Position numbers and translations under genes: made by a program. The notes below the pieces were generated by a model. That model was not told where the DNA came from, made no database searches, and saw nothing but the letters and a program-made list of their open reading frames with translations. Below, piece by piece: positions 45,675 to 54,497 of a stretch of DNA of 54,497 nt. Within the stretch, counting starts at the first letter, position 1, and each line of letters opens with the position of its first letter. The DNA is from Halothermothrix sp. DTU029 (GTDB taxonomy: Bacteria > Bacillota > Halanaerobiia > Halanaerobiales > DTU029), in NCBI GenBank assembly GCA_001512435.1, contig LFRS01000142.1, positions 28,865 to 83,361 of the forward strand, written 5' to 3'.

Positions 45675-47522
45675 TTATTCCTTATCTTCATCATCCTTAA
45701 CTTCTTCAAAATCAACATCTACTGTTTTTCCATCATCTTCACTGTTTGCGGCCCCGGCATCAGCACCTCCAGCAGCCTGTTGGTCTGCCTGGGCTTTCTG
45801 GTATAATTCGGTGCTGAATCCTGTTAAGGCATCTGTCAGGCCTTCTATTTTTTGCTTGATTTCCTCAATATTATCCCCTTCCAGGGCTTTCTTTAATTCA
45901 TCCTTAGCCTTTTCAACCTTATCCTTAACCTCCTGGCTAACCTTATCTCCGGCATCTTTCAGGGTCTTATCTGTTTGATAGATCAGGCTGTCAGCTTCGT
46001 TCCTGGTTTCGATTTCTTCTAAGCGTTTTTTGTCCTCTTCTTCATGAGCCTGAGCCTCTTTTACCATTTGTTCAATCTCTTCATCGGTGAGGCCACTGGA
46101 GGACTTTATGGTAATATTCTGTTCATTACCAGTACCCAGATCCTTGGCAGACACATTTACAATACCATTTGTATCAATCCTGAAAGTTACTTCAATCTGG
46201 GGAATTCCCCTTGGTGCAGGAGGTATATTGGTCAACTGGAAACGGCCCAGGGTCTTATTATCTTTGGCCATCTTTCTTTCACCCTGGAGAACATGGATAT
46301 CAACACTGGTCTGATTGTCAGTAGCAGTGGAAAAGATCTGGCTTTTTTCTGTCGGAATAGTGGTATTCCTGTCAATTAATTTGGTAAATATACCCCCAAG
46401 GGTTTCAATACCCAGGGATAGAGGTGTAACATCCAGGAGGACGATATCACTGACTTCACCGGCCAGGATACCACCCTGAATAGCTGCACCCATTGCCACA
46501 ACTTCATCAGGATTAATACCTTTATGGGGTTCTTTACCAATTAAGTTCTTTACTGCTTCCTGAACAGCCGGTATTCTGGTAGAGCCCCCAACCAGGATAA
46601 CCTCATCAATGTCTGAAGGGCTTAAACCGGCATCTTCCAGGGCCCTTCTGGTTGGCCCCATGGTTCTTTCTACCAGATCAGCAGTCAGCTCTTCAAATTT
46701 TGCCCTGGTAATATCTATATCCAGATGTTTGGGGCCATCTTCAGTCTGGGTAATAAAGGGTAGGTTTACATTGGTAGTCAACACTGAAGAAAGCTCTTTT
46801 TTGGCCTTTTCAGCTGCATCCTTCAGTCTCTGCATGGCCATATTATCATTTCTAAGATCTACACCATATTCTTTCTTGAACTCATCTGCCAGGTAGTCGA
46901 TCAGCTTCTGGTCAAAATCATCTCCACCCAGGTGATTATCTCCACTGGTAGCTATAACCTGAAATACACCATCACCTAATTCAAGGATAGAGACATCAAA
47001 GGTACCTCCACCAAGGTCAAAGACCAGGATAGTCTGTTCTTTATCATCATCTAAACCATAAGCCAGAGAAGCAGCTGTAGGTTCGTTGATTATCCTCTTA
47101 ACATCCAGGCCAGCAATCCTGCCGGCATCTTTAGTAGCCTGGCGCTGGCTATCTGTAAAATAAGCAGGAACAGTAATAACGGCTTCTGTTACTGTTTCAC
47201 CCAGGTATTCCTCCGCATCCCTTTTTAGTTTTTGCAGGATCATGGCAGAGATCTCCTGGGGGGTATGATCTTTACCATTAAGATTTACCTTATAATTAGA
47301 ACCCATATGAGTTTTAATAGAACTTACAGTCTGATCTGGATTGGTAATAGCCTGCCTTTTGGCAGTTTCTCCAACCAGTCTTTCTCCTTTTTTAGAATAT
47401 GCTACAACAGAAGGAGTGGTTCTATTACCCTCTGCGTTAGGTATAATAACAGGTTCACCGCCTTCAATTACTGCGACACAGGAATTGGTTGTTCCCAAAT
47501 CAATACCGATGATTTTACCCAT
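45675..47522 (-). CDS. dnaK: Chaperone DnaK (Hsp70)
   Basis: ATP-dependent chaperone. The N-terminal phosphate-binding loop [13 protein letters not shown], the second phosphate loop [13 protein letters not shown] and the connect region [11 protein letters not shown] mark the ATPase domain. A substrate-binding beta domain follows (from about 385), then a helical lid and a Gly/Ala- and acid-rich tail. The 615-residue length matches Bacillota DnaK, which lack the short ATPase insert of proteobacteria. It lies between grpE and dnaJ. No CIRCE precedes it directly, so control comes from the hrcA promoter. Confidence 0.98.
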   Translation of the reverse strand: MGKIIGIDLGTTNSCVAVIEGGEPVIIPNAEGNRTTPSVVAYSKKGERLVGETAKRQAITNPDQTVSSIKTHMGSNYKVNLNGKDHTPQEISAMILQKLKRDAEEYLGETVTEAVITVPAYFTDSQRQATKDAGRIAGLDVKRIINEPTAASLAYGLDDDKEQTILVFDLGGGTFDVSILELGDGVFQVIATSGDNHLGGDDFDQKLIDYLADEFKKEYGVDLRNDNMAMQRLKDAAEKAKKELSSVLTTNVNLPFITQTEDGPKHLDIDITRAKFEELTADLVERTMGPTRRALEDAGLSPSDIDEVILVGGSTRIPAVQEAVKNLIGKEPHKGINPDEVVAMGAAIQGGILAGEVSDIVLLDVTPLSLGIETLGGIFTKLIDRNTTIPTEKSQIFSTATDNQTSVDIHVLQGERKMAKDNKTLGRFQLTNIPPAPRGIPQIEVTFRIDTNGIVNVSAKDLGTGNEQNITIKSSSGLTDEEIEQMVKEAQAHEEEDKKRLEEIETRNEADSLIYQTDKTLKDAGDKVSQEVKDKVEKAKDELKKALEGDNIEEIKQKIEGLTDALTGFSTELYQKAQADQQAAGGADAGAANSEDDGKTVDVDFEEVKDDEDKE

Positions 47523-47673
47523 TTTAATTTCCTCCCTTATATAATGTTATATTGCTAAATAGATGGATAATTTAAAAATATATTTAAACCGCTGTACAGC
47601 AGTTAGAATTCACAAAACAAATGATAGTTTTACCAAATATTGTATTATTTTCCAGCAGCAGGGAAAAGGCCTT

Positions 47674-48309
47674 TTATTTAGCCACCTTGACCATGGATGG
47701 CCTGATTACCAGTTCCTTATTTAATATGTAACCCTTCTGGAGTTCTTCCACCACTATACCGGATTCATGTTCCTCACTTTCAACCTGTAGGACAGCATTA
47801 TGATAATTATGGTCAAACTCTTTACCTACTGCCTCGATATTTTCCACACCCTGTTTAGCCAGAAAATCCAGCAATTGTCTATGGATCATCTCAATCCCCT
47901 TGCGGAAATCTTCACCACTTCCCTCCTGGGCCAGGGCCCGGTCAAAATTATCCAGTACTGGCAGCAAATCTTCCATTATTGCAGCTACTATTGCAGCCTG
48001 TATTCTTTCTGCTTCCTTTTCATTTCTTTTTCTATAATTGCTAAAATCAGCCTGTAACCTGACCAGGCGGTTATTGAGGGCTTCTTTTTCCTCTTCTTCT
48101 GCAGCCAGCTTTTTTTCTATTTCAGCTATTTTCTCCAGCAACTCCTCAGTACTGGGTTCTTTATTTTCCTCTCCTGCCTCTTCTTCCACCTTATTTTCTT
48201 CTAAGGTCTCTTTTTCTTCAGTTTCCGTATTTACTTCCACTTCTTCATTATTATCTGTTCTTTCTTCCAGATTTTTTTCTTCAGCCTTGCTTCCATTTAT
48301 ATTTTCCAT
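47674..48309 (-). CDS. grpE: Nucleotide exchange factor GrpE
   Basis: Releases ADP from DnaK. A long, acidic, disordered N-terminus (about 1-60) is followed by a coiled coil (EEKEALNNRLVRLQADFSNYRKR) and the beta-wing domain (ENIEAVGKEFDHNYHNAV, VVEELQKGYILN). I start it at the ATG at 48309 after GGTGAG; the frame is open four codons further to a GTG without a ribosome site. The resulting 211 residues are typical. It is between hrcA and dnaK. Confidence 0.95.
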   Translation of the reverse strand: MENINGSKAEEKNLEERTDNNEEVEVNTETEEKETLEENKVEEEAGEENKEPSTEELLEKIAEIEKKLAAEEEEKEALNNRLVRLQADFSNYRKRNEKEAERIQAAIVAAIMEDLLPVLDNFDRALAQEGSGEDFRKGIEMIHRQLLDFLAKQGVENIEAVGKEFDHNYHNAVLQVESEEHESGIVVEELQKGYILNKELVIRPSMVKVAK

Positions 48310-48313
48310 CTTC

Positions 48314-49375
48314 TCACCCACTTAACTCAGAAATTATTTTACTTATTAATCTGGACATGGTATTTACTGAGGCCAGAACCCGGGGATATTCCATCCTGGT
48401 TGGGCCAATTACACCAATCCTGCCAATAGCACTATTATCAACAAAATAAGTAGCTATAACTACACTGCATTTTTGCATATCCTTGATTATATTTTCCTGG
48501 CCGATTAATACTACCAGGTCTTGCTCAGGTATTTTAACAAAAAGATCTTTCAAGATTTCTTCCTCTTCCAGGATCTTCATTACCTTCTTCAGGCTATCTC
48601 TATCATTGAATTCAGGTTGATCCAGAATATAGGAAGTACCACCGAGATAGATCTTAAAATCATTAGGACTGGAAAGGACAATAATCCCTTTATGGATTGA
48701 ATCCAGGATATCACCGGGAATATCTACTTTGCCCAGTAATTCGGCACTTAATTTTTCCAGGTAGTCAGGAGTAATACTCTCCAGATCCCGATGGCAGAGC
48801 TTATCATTAAAGAAATTGTTCAGGTAGTTTATTTGCCTGTTGTTTAGAGGACCATTGAGTTTAATAATCTTATTATGCACCAGGCCAGTATCTGTTATAA
48901 GCAGCAACAAATAACTCTGACTATCAACCGGAGTTAATTGAATGTGTTTTATTCGAACATTTGGGGCCAGTGGTTCAGATACAATTGAGGTATGTTGAGT
49001 GATCCGGGAAAGCATCCGGGCTAAGTGGCTCATTATATTCTGAATCCCATTCTTATAATGGAGATCCTTCAGAATTTGTTCTACCTGTATCTTCAGGTCG
49101 ATCTCCTGGGGAAAGGCCTCTTCACCCCTCATCAGACTATCTACATAAAAACGATACCCTTTATCAGAAGGTATTCGTCCGGCAGAGGTATAAGGTTGTT
49201 CAATCAAGCCCAGTTCTTCCAGATCAGACATCTCATTTCTAATGGTAGCTGAACTGATGCCTAGTTTATATGTCTTGGCCAGGGTTCTGGAACCAACAGG
49301 TTCTGCAGTTAAAATATGTTCATGAATAATGGCCTTAAGTATTCTCTTCTTGCGCTCATCAACCTTTTTAACCAC
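48314..49375 (-). CDS. hrcA: Heat-inducible transcription repressor HrcA
   Basis: Repressor of class I heat-shock genes that binds CIRCE elements and depends on GroEL for folding. An N-terminal winged helix (SRTLAKTYKLGISSATIRNE) is followed by a GAF-like dimerisation domain, and the C-terminal GPTRMEYPRV segment is typical. The 353-residue length is normal. The start is a GTG eight bases after GGGGTG. A perfect CIRCE lies 18 bases upstream, so hrcA represses its own operon. Confidence 0.96.
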   Translation of the reverse strand: MVKKVDERKKRILKAIIHEHILTAEPVGSRTLAKTYKLGISSATIRNEMSDLEELGLIEQPYTSAGRIPSDKGYRFYVDSLMRGEEAFPQEIDLKIQVEQILKDLHYKNGIQNIMSHLARMLSRITQHTSIVSEPLAPNVRIKHIQLTPVDSQSYLLLLITDTGLVHNKIIKLNGPLNNRQINYLNNFFNDKLCHRDLESITPDYLEKLSAELLGKVDIPGDILDSIHKGIIVLSSPNDFKIYLGGTSYILDQPEFNDRDSLKKVMKILEEEEILKDLFVKIPEQDLVVLIGQENIIKDMQKCSVVIATYFVDNSAIGRIGVIGPTRMEYPRVLASVNTMSRLISKIISELSG

Positions 49376-49392
49376 AAAAATTCACCCCTTTG

Positions 49393-49419
49393 TTAGCACT
49401 CTCATTTAAAGAGTGCTAA
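49393..49419 (-). promoter_or_regulatory. CIRCE operator for HrcA
   Basis: TTAGCACTC-N9-GAGTGCTAA is a perfect match to the CIRCE consensus with nine-base arms and nine-base spacing. It lies between the promoter and the hrcA start, 12 bases downstream of the -10, where bound HrcA would block transcription. Confidence 0.97.
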
Positions 49420-49430
49420 TCGTTAATAAT

Positions 49431-49459
49431 AAGATAACACAAGAGAATTACTTTGTCAA
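49431..49459 (-). promoter_or_regulatory. Sigma-A promoter of the hrcA operon
   Basis: On the minus strand, TTGACA (49454-49459), a 17-base spacer and TATCTT (49431-49436). The predicted start falls at the upstream edge of the CIRCE element. The -35 abuts the hemW stop. Confidence 0.82.
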
Positions 49460-49461
49460 TA

Positions 49462-50622
49462 TCAAGGCAAAAATTCCATAAAAACTAAATTCCCCAATAA
49501 TAGGCCCTTTTCTGTTAAAGAGATTCTATCATTACCAATGGTAATTAATCCCTGTGACTGCAATTTCTCTATTTCCCTGGCATAGTATTCAGTTAAACTG
49601 ACATTAAACATCTTATAGAATTCTGTCAGGGAAACCCCTTCCAGTAAACGAAGGCCCATAAAGACCATCTCTGCCATTTGTTCTTCTCTACTTAATTGTA
49701 TTCTTTCCTGGACCGGTAATTCCCCCTGGTTTAATTTCTCCATATATAGAGATAGGTCAGCATGGTTCCAGAACCGCTCTCCTCCCATAAAACTATGGCT
49801 ACCAGGCCCTACCCCCAGATATGGTCTGAACTCCCAATAAAGGCGGTTGTGCCTGGACTGATAGCCATTCCGGGCAAAATTGGAGATTTCATAGTGTTCA
49901 TAGCCACTGGCCCTTAAAAACTGCCGGGCCAGGAGGTACATTTCTGCATCCAGGGAATTATCTGTTTCTTCAAATTCTCCGGCTGCCAGGGAGCTGGCCA
50001 GGGGAGTGCCTTCTTCGATCTGCAGGCTATATAAGGATACATGGTAGGGAGAGAGCTGAATTGCCTGCTGGAGAGTCCTTTCCCAATCTGCCAGCTCCTG
50101 GTCAGGGATAGCATAGATAAGATCTATACTATAATTATCAAAATACCGGCCGGCCAATTCTATCTTCTCCCTGGCTTCCCGGGCATCATGCCTCCTGCCC
50201 AGGAAACTTAATTCCCGGTCATTAAAGGATTGTACCCCGATACTGAGCCTGTTAATACCGCTTTTTCGATAGGCCTGAAGCTTCTCCCCTGTTAAAGAAG
50301 ATGGATTTACTTCCAGACTTACCTCTGCAAGAGGAGAAAGGGAAAACTCTTGAGAGATCAGGTCCAGTACTTGAGCCAGCTCTTCTGCTGACAAAAGGCC
50401 AGGTGTACCACCACCAAAATAAATAGTCTCCAGTTCTACTTTCCTGCCTTTACCCTGTAATAATATAGAATAACTTAAAAGCTCTTTCTTGAGATAAGAC
50501 AGGTATTTCTCCAGTAAAGCCTGCTCAAAATTTACTGAGTAAAAATCACAGTACCTGCATTTCCCCTGACAAAAAGGGATATGCAGGTATAGACCAAGGG
50601 TATCTTTATTCATCTTCATCAC
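49462..50622 (-). CDS. hemW: Heme chaperone HemW (radical SAM)
   Basis: Radical SAM protein related to oxygen-independent coproporphyrinogen III oxidase. HemW family members bind and deliver heme rather than making it. The cluster motif CQGKCRYC gives Cys18, Cys22 and Cys25. GGGTPGLLS and the C-terminal HemN-type domain ([16 protein letters not shown]) are also present. The 386-residue length is normal for HemW and shorter than HemN. Its start lies within the end of lepA (17-base overlap); GTG or one of the two following ATGs may be used. It is the usual lepA-hemW-hrcA order. Confidence 0.94.
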   Translation of the reverse strand: MMKMNKDTLGLYLHIPFCQGKCRYCDFYSVNFEQALLEKYLSYLKKELLSYSILLQGKGRKVELETIYFGGGTPGLLSAEELAQVLDLISQEFSLSPLAEVSLEVNPSSLTGEKLQAYRKSGINRLSIGVQSFNDRELSFLGRRHDAREAREKIELAGRYFDNYSIDLIYAIPDQELADWERTLQQAIQLSPYHVSLYSLQIEEGTPLASSLAAGEFEETDNSLDAEMYLLARQFLRASGYEHYEISNFARNGYQSRHNRLYWEFRPYLGVGPGSHSFMGGERFWNHADLSLYMEKLNQGELPVQERIQLSREEQMAEMVFMGLRLLEGVSLTEFYKMFNVSLTEYYAREIEKLQSQGLITIGNDRISLTEKGLLLGNLVFMEFLP

Positions 50623-52399
50623 GTTGTAATACTGCCATAAAGGCTTCCTGTGGGATTTCCACCTTGCCTACCATCTTCATCCTCTTCTTGCCCTCTTTTT
50701 GCCTTTCCAGCAGCTTTCTCTTTCGGGTCACGTCTCCACCATAACATTTGGCCAGAACATTCTTCCTTAAAGCCTTAATATTCACCCGGGCAATAATCTT
50801 ATTCCCAATGGCTGCCTGGACAGGCACCTCGAACATCTGCTGGGGAATAAGTTTTTTCAATCTGCTGACCAGGGAACGGCCTTTTGCTTCAGCTGTATCA
50901 GCATGGACAATAATAGATAGGGCATCTACCGGCTCCCCGCTGATGAGGATATCCAGTTTCACCAGTTTGCTCTCCTTAAAGCCGATAAACTCATAATCCA
51001 GGGTTGCATAACCACGGGTCCTGGACTTCAAATGATCGAAAAAGTCAGTGATTAATTCACTTAAAGGTATATCATAAACCAGCCTGACCCTGTTTTCATC
51101 AATATATTGCATATCCTTAAATTCTCCACGATTTTGCTGGCAGAGCTCCATGGCCTGGCCAACAAACTCATCAGGTAAAAAGATCTCTGCCTTTACATAG
51201 GGTTCTTCAATCTTTTCGATATTATTGACATCAGGGAAATCCGCCGGATTTTCTATTTCCAGGATTTCTCCATCTTTCAAGCTTATTAAGTATTCAACAC
51301 TGGGAGCGGTAACAACCAGGTCCAGCCCATATTCCCTTTCCAGCCTTTCCTGGATAATCTCCATATGGAGCAGACCCAGAAAACCTACCCGGAAACCAAA
51401 ACCCAGGGCTTCTGATGTTTCCGGTTCATAGGTCAGGGAAGCATCATTTAGCTGGAGTTTTTCCAGGGCATCATTTAAGAGGCCATAATCAGCATTATCT
51501 GTCGGATATAGCCCACTATAAACCATGGGTTTGATCTTCTTATAGCCAGGCAAAGGTTCACTGGCCGGGTTCTGGGCACTGGTTATGGTATCTCCCACCC
51601 GGCAGTTTTTCACATCTTTAATACCGGCTATGATGTAGCCTACCTCTCCACTGGACAGGATACCGGTCTTTACCATATCAGGTTTAAAGACACCTACTTC
51701 ATCCACCTCATAAACCTTATTATTGGACATCAGTTTGATCTCTTCCCCAGGCTTTACCTGTCCATCAACTATACGTACATAGGCGATAACCCCCTGGTAG
51801 GCATCATAAATAGAGTCAAAAACCAGGGCCCGGAGGGGACTGTCAATAGTATTCTCCGGTGCCGGGATATATTTTATAATGGCATCCAGAATATCCTCAA
51901 TACCGGTTCCATCCTTGGCACTGGCCAGGATAGCCCCTTCCACATCAATACCAATATCCATTAGCTGTTCCTTTACCCAATCGGGATTAGCACTGGGTAA
52001 ATCGATCTTATTAATAACCGGAATTATCTCCAGGTCATGTTCCAGAGCCAGGTAGATATTGGCCAGAGTCTGGGCTTCCACCCCCTGGGAGGCATCTATC
52101 ACCAGAAGTGCCCCTTCACAGGCTGCCAGGCTGCGGGAGACCTCATAGGCAAAGTCAACATGTCCGGGTGTATCGATGAGATTTAGTTCATAACCCTTAT
52201 ATTCCAGACGTACTGCCTGGGCTTTGATGGTTATGCCCCTCTCCCTCTCCAGGTCCATCTTGTCCAGTACCTGGTCTTTCATCTCCCGTTCAGATAATAC
52301 TCCAGTATATTCCAGTAATCTATCAGCTAAGGTAGATTTTCCGTGATCTATATGGGCAATTATGCAAAAATTACGGATATGATCAGTTTTCCCCTTCAA
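50606..52399 (-). CDS. lepA: Elongation factor 4 (LepA)
   Basis: Ribosome-associated translational GTPase, also called EF4. GTPase motifs are [18 protein letters not shown] and NKIDLPSA, followed by domains II, III, V and the LepA-specific C-terminal domain ([21 protein letters not shown]). I start it at the TTG at 52399, seven bases after GGAGG, giving the usual 597 residues. An in-frame ATG at 52492 lies upstream of the promoter and is ruled out. It is the first gene of the lepA-hemW unit. Confidence 0.97.
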   Translation of the reverse strand: MKGKTDHIRNFCIIAHIDHGKSTLADRLLEYTGVLSEREMKDQVLDKMDLERERGITIKAQAVRLEYKGYELNLIDTPGHVDFAYEVSRSLAACEGALLVIDASQGVEAQTLANIYLALEHDLEIIPVINKIDLPSANPDWVKEQLMDIGIDVEGAILASAKDGTGIEDILDAIIKYIPAPENTIDSPLRALVFDSIYDAYQGVIAYVRIVDGQVKPGEEIKLMSNNKVYEVDEVGVFKPDMVKTGILSSGEVGYIIAGIKDVKNCRVGDTITSAQNPASEPLPGYKKIKPMVYSGLYPTDNADYGLLNDALEKLQLNDASLTYEPETSEALGFGFRVGFLGLLHMEIIQERLEREYGLDLVVTAPSVEYLISLKDGEILEIENPADFPDVNNIEKIEEPYVKAEIFLPDEFVGQAMELCQQNRGEFKDMQYIDENRVRLVYDIPLSELITDFFDHLKSRTRGYATLDYEFIGFKESKLVKLDILISGEPVDALSIIVHADTAEAKGRSLVSRLKKLIPQQMFEVPVQAAIGNKIIARVNIKALRKNVLAKCYGGDVTRKRKLLERQKEGKKRMKMVGKVEIPQEAFMAVLQRDEDE

Positions 52400-52433
52400 G
52401 CAAGTTCCTCCTTCTTCCACTAATTCATAGAAT

Positions 52434-52462
52434 ATTATAACACTGCCCCGTTTTTTTATCAA
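52434..52462 (-). promoter_or_regulatory. Sigma-A promoter of lepA
   Basis: On the minus strand, TTGATA (52457-52462), a 17-base spacer and TATAAT (52434-52439) give 11 of 12 consensus matches. The start is expected near 52427, about 28 bases before the lepA TTG. The position also settles the lepA start. Confidence 0.85.
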
Positions 52463-52524
52463 CAAGCAAGGGAAATATCCCCTGCTCATCATTTTTACAC
52501 AAACCTTTACTGTTATTTATATCA

Positions 52525-52550
52525 TTAAAAAGGCGGGACTTCTCCTGCCA
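52525..52550 (-). terminator. Intrinsic terminator after the FAD oxidoreductase gene
   Basis: On the minus strand, GGCAGG-AGAAGT-CCCGCC forms a six-position stem with one A-C mismatch, followed by five Ts. It lies 20 bases after the stop of the 52571 gene, before the lepA promoter. Confidence 0.8.
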
Positions 52551-52570
52551 GAAAAAAATACCTTATCGTA

Positions 52571-54034
52571 TCATCTAGCTATTTCTTTAATTACCTGATT
52601 TATCAAATTCTTACCTTGTGCCATACACATTGGAACACCACCTCCTGGAAACACCCATTGACCTATCATATAAAAGTTACGTAATCCAGGTAGTTTTTTA
52701 GGTAAAATAACACCAAATGTATCCACTGTAGGCAGCCATCCCTCATAAGATCCTTGCCAATTACCTGTATATCTCTCCCAGGTAACTGGAGTAGCAATAT
52801 CAGCTATCTCAATATCTTCCTTAATTCCGGGTAATATTTCTTCCAATACATTAATATAAGTTTTCAATATTCTTTCTTTTTCTCTATAATATCCATCTCT
52901 ATCTTTTTCGTATAATTCTTTCCAATAGAAATAATCACTTTCTATTTGTGTTTTAAGAACACTCTTCCCTTTAGGTGCAAAATCTTGATCATGACAATAG
53001 TGGAAAAAACCTGACCAATAAATCTCTTTGCCATTAATTATAATAGGCTCTCTTAATTTAAAATCATATATTGCTGGCATACCTGAAAAATCTCTTTTAA
53101 CTCCTAAACTTATTGATATTATTGGTGGCCATAATTGGGGCTTATGGTAAAATTCTTTAATCCTTTTAGGAAGGTAGTTTCCCTCAAGCATTTCAAATAA
53201 TGTTGTTCTCCCATCACAGGCGGAGATTACAATATCTGCAGGAATAAACTTTCCATTGTCCAGTTCAATTCCAATTGTACAGCAGTCTTTAACAATGATT
53301 TTTTTGACCCTACAATTATAGTGTACTTTTCCACCCAGGTCAGTATATTTCTTTTCAATCTCTTGCGCAAAATTTAAGGAACCACCCAGTGGATAACCAG
53401 CTTCCTTTCGGTGCATAAAACTTAGTGGCATAATTGCCATCAAAGCTGGTAATTTTTTAACAGGAAATATCCGGTAAAGCATTTCCTTTAAAAGGTTATT
53501 ACTAAATAGGCTATCGAAAAACTCTTCTACCGTAATCTTTTTCAATTTCATAAAGGATGGCATGAAAGGAAGGAGTTTGATAAAATCCTTGAACTTAAAA
53601 TTTCCAAAATCACCATCCATCGGAGGATTGAACTCCGTATATTTTTTTAAAAGATTGATATACTTCTTGATCCCTCTCTTCTCTTCTGGGAATAAGCGCA
53701 ACAATTCAGATTCAAACTTATTGATATCCGTATAAACAGTCATCTTTAAACCATTTGCTGAGATAACGCGAAATATATCAGTATAGAGAAATTCAATAGA
53801 ATCAGCTATACCCAGTTCCTTAAAAATAGGGTACAAAGTGGTCCCTTTGTTTGAACCTATTACCCAGTGAAGACAATGATCAAATAGATAATCGCCTCTT
53901 TTCCAGGATGTACAAACACCCCCAGGAACTGAGTGCATCTCATATATCTCAGATTGGAATTTGTTCATTTGGGCATAACATCCAGTCGATAATCCAGCTA
54001 TACCAGCACCAATAATCACTATTTTTTTATTCAT
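52571..54034 (-). CDS. CrtI/phytoene desaturase-like FAD oxidoreductase
   Basis: NAD(P)/FAD-dependent oxidoreductase of 487 residues. The N-terminal dinucleotide-binding motif is GAGIAG (9-14), with a conserved acidic/Gly segment after it (YEMHSVPGGVCTSW). The C-terminal FAD-binding segment GQWVFPGGGVPMCMAQGKN is typical of CrtI-like enzymes and of retinol saturase/CrtISO relatives. No phytoene synthase or other carotenoid gene is visible, so the substrate is unknown. Codon usage is more AT-rich than in the genes to its left, and it breaks the usual gene order beside lepA (rpsT, gpr, spoIIP), suggesting later insertion. The ATG follows GGAGGG. Confidence 0.82.
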   Translation of the reverse strand: MNKKIVIIGAGIAGLSTGCYAQMNKFQSEIYEMHSVPGGVCTSWKRGDYLFDHCLHWVIGSNKGTTLYPIFKELGIADSIEFLYTDIFRVISANGLKMTVYTDINKFESELLRLFPEEKRGIKKYINLLKKYTEFNPPMDGDFGNFKFKDFIKLLPFMPSFMKLKKITVEEFFDSLFSNNLLKEMLYRIFPVKKLPALMAIMPLSFMHRKEAGYPLGGSLNFAQEIEKKYTDLGGKVHYNCRVKKIIVKDCCTIGIELDNGKFIPADIVISACDGRTTLFEMLEGNYLPKRIKEFYHKPQLWPPIISISLGVKRDFSGMPAIYDFKLREPIIINGKEIYWSGFFHYCHDQDFAPKGKSVLKTQIESDYFYWKELYEKDRDGYYREKERILKTYINVLEEILPGIKEDIEIADIATPVTWERYTGNWQGSYEGWLPTVDTFGVILPKKLPGLRNFYMIGQWVFPGGGVPMCMAQGKNLINQVIKEIAR

Positions 54035-54074
54035 TTAGCCCTCCGACCACTAAGAATTTAAACCTAAATATTAT

Positions 54075-54275
54075 TTAATTGCTGTTATAGGTGGATCTTA
54101 TAGGTGCTTCTAAATAACTGACAATTTTCACTGTTGGTTTTATTAGTTTATCTAAATCTTGTACTCCTTCTACCATTTTGCTATCCTTAAAACCTGGTTG
54201 CAACAAGTCCACCGCTATATGTGAAGTAACCTTATTAAAACCTATTTCATTATTACTGGCTTTTATTAATCTTTT
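54075..54275 (-). pseudogene. Short open frame, possible gene remnant
   Basis: About 66 codons are open with no upstream in-frame ATG at the beginning. The C-terminal half could be read as a 33-residue peptide from an ATG at 54176, which has AAGGAT six bases upstream. The composition (DLLQPGFKDSKMVEGVQDLD) looks protein-like rather than random, but I cannot assign a family. It may be the tail of a truncated gene. Confidence is low. Confidence 0.3.
54097..54124 (-). promoter_or_regulatory. Possible promoter of the FAD oxidoreductase gene
   Basis: On the minus strand, TTGTCA (54119-54124), a 16-base spacer and TATAAG (54097-54102) give ten of twelve consensus matches. It lies about 60 bases before the ATG and overlaps a decayed reading frame. 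Confidence 0.4.
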
Positions 54276-54308
54276 TTATAGTTATAACTATATTCATCAT
54301 ATTCTTCC

Positions 54309-54497
54309 TTATTTCCTTCTTTTATCATATTTATAAATCCTAAGGATAGATTCTTCGCCTTTTTCAACATATACTCCAACATATTTTTCAGTGATTATAA
54401 TTTGAGGTACATATTCAATAAAATCATCCCTTATTTCATCTTTCCATAAAATATCTCCTGTTTTTATATCCATAACTGTAAAACTATCTAAAAAAAT
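54309..54497 (-). CDS. C-terminal end of an unidentified protein (beta-propeller-like)
   Basis: The frame is open from the window edge to a TAA at 54309, giving 62 residues of a gene that begins outside. The segment FTVMDIKTGDILWKDE resembles the PQQ-type repeat of beta-propeller proteins (Asp, x, x, Thr-Gly, x, x, x, Trp), and the rest has alternating hydrophobic strands (PQIIITEKYVGVYVEK). It ends with a basic KYDKRRK. An overlapping frame continues another 13 codons (EEYDEYSYNYKKD), so a frameshift near the end cannot be excluded. The region is strongly AT-rich. Confidence 0.55.
   Translation of the reverse strand: MFLDSFTVMDIKTGDILWKDEIRDDFIEYVPQIIITEKYVGVYVEKGEESILRIYKYDKRRK

Noticed and set aside
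47523-47673. Separate CIRCE or promoter for dnaK
   Set aside because: The gap has only a short GCTGTACAGC palindrome and AT-rich sequence; no TTAGCACTC arms and no well-spaced hexamers.

Overview
The window is a nearly unidirectional stretch of low-G+C Bacillota chromosome. Every credible gene lies on the minus strand, so transcription runs from high to low coordinates. Gene order is the conserved housekeeping backbone of Bacilli and Clostridia: lepA-hemW-hrcA-grpE-dnaK-dnaJ-prmA-rsmE-mtaB, then floA/yqfC/yqfD/phoH/pgpH/ybeY/era/recO/dnaG/rpoD, then yebC-ruvCAB-queA-tgt-yajC, then recJ-apt-rel-dtd-hisS-aspS. YqfC, YqfD and a BofC-like protein point to sporulating ancestry. Signatures such as DUF4342, DUF3048 and PgpH fit an anaerobic clostridial-type organism; my best guess is Halanaerobiales, but that is inference from gene content and protein style, not a match I could compute.

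Layout by likely transcription unit, right to left. (1) 54497-54035: an AT-rich edge holding the C-terminal end of an unidentified gene and a decayed open frame. (2) 54034-52571: a CrtI-like FAD oxidoreductase with its own terminator, compositionally different from the rest. (3) 52462-49462: a sigma-A promoter, lepA and hemW. (4) 49459-40755: the class I heat-shock operon with a perfect CIRCE at hrcA, a terminator-like hairpin between dnaK and dnaJ, then prmA, rsmE, mtaB, a HIT protein and a shortened yqeY. rpsU is missing from its usual place. (5) 40614-37899: nfeD, floA and a small membrane protein, followed by a REPIN-like inverted-repeat element. (6) 37681-22272: a long gene train behind a SigE-like promoter: yqfC, yqfD, phoH, pgpH, ybeY, dgkA, DUF881, DUF3048, cdd, era, deoC, recO, DUF4342, dgt-like, dnaG, rpoD, ending in a terminator. 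(7) 22221-18588: Nif3-like protein, a tiny DksA-type zinc finger, RNase P RNA with a strong promoter, a GAF-GGDEF diguanylate cyclase and two unknown small helical proteins. (8) 18590-17722: monocistronic yebC. (9) 17675-11400: bofC-like, ruvC, ruvA, ruvB, queA, tgt, yajC, lepB, lapA. (10) 11391-10733: monocistronic trpP with a consensus promoter and terminator. (11) 10650-1: recJ, apt, rel, dtd, an MBL hydrolase, a PpiC-TPR membrane protein, hisS and partial aspS.

Functionally the window combines translation (aspS, hisS, dtd, lepA, queA, tgt, mtaB, rsmE, prmA, ybeY, era, rnpB), replication and recombination (dnaG, rpoD, recJ, recO, ruvABC), protein folding and secretion (hrcA-grpE-dnaK-dnaJ, lepB, yajC, PpiC-TPR), nucleotide second messengers (Rel for (p)ppGpp, PgpH for c-di-AMP, the GGDEF protein for c-di-GMP), nucleotide salvage (apt, cdd, deoC, dgt-like) and envelope functions (floA, nfeD, dgkA, lapA). 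I found no CRISPR array, tRNA, rRNA, prophage or complete transposon. No wholly new multi-gene system is convincing. The best leads are the REPIN-like element, the shortened YqeY with missing rpsU, the paired unknown small proteins beside the GGDEF gene, the PpiC-TPR fusion, and the tandem motif upstream of dnaG.
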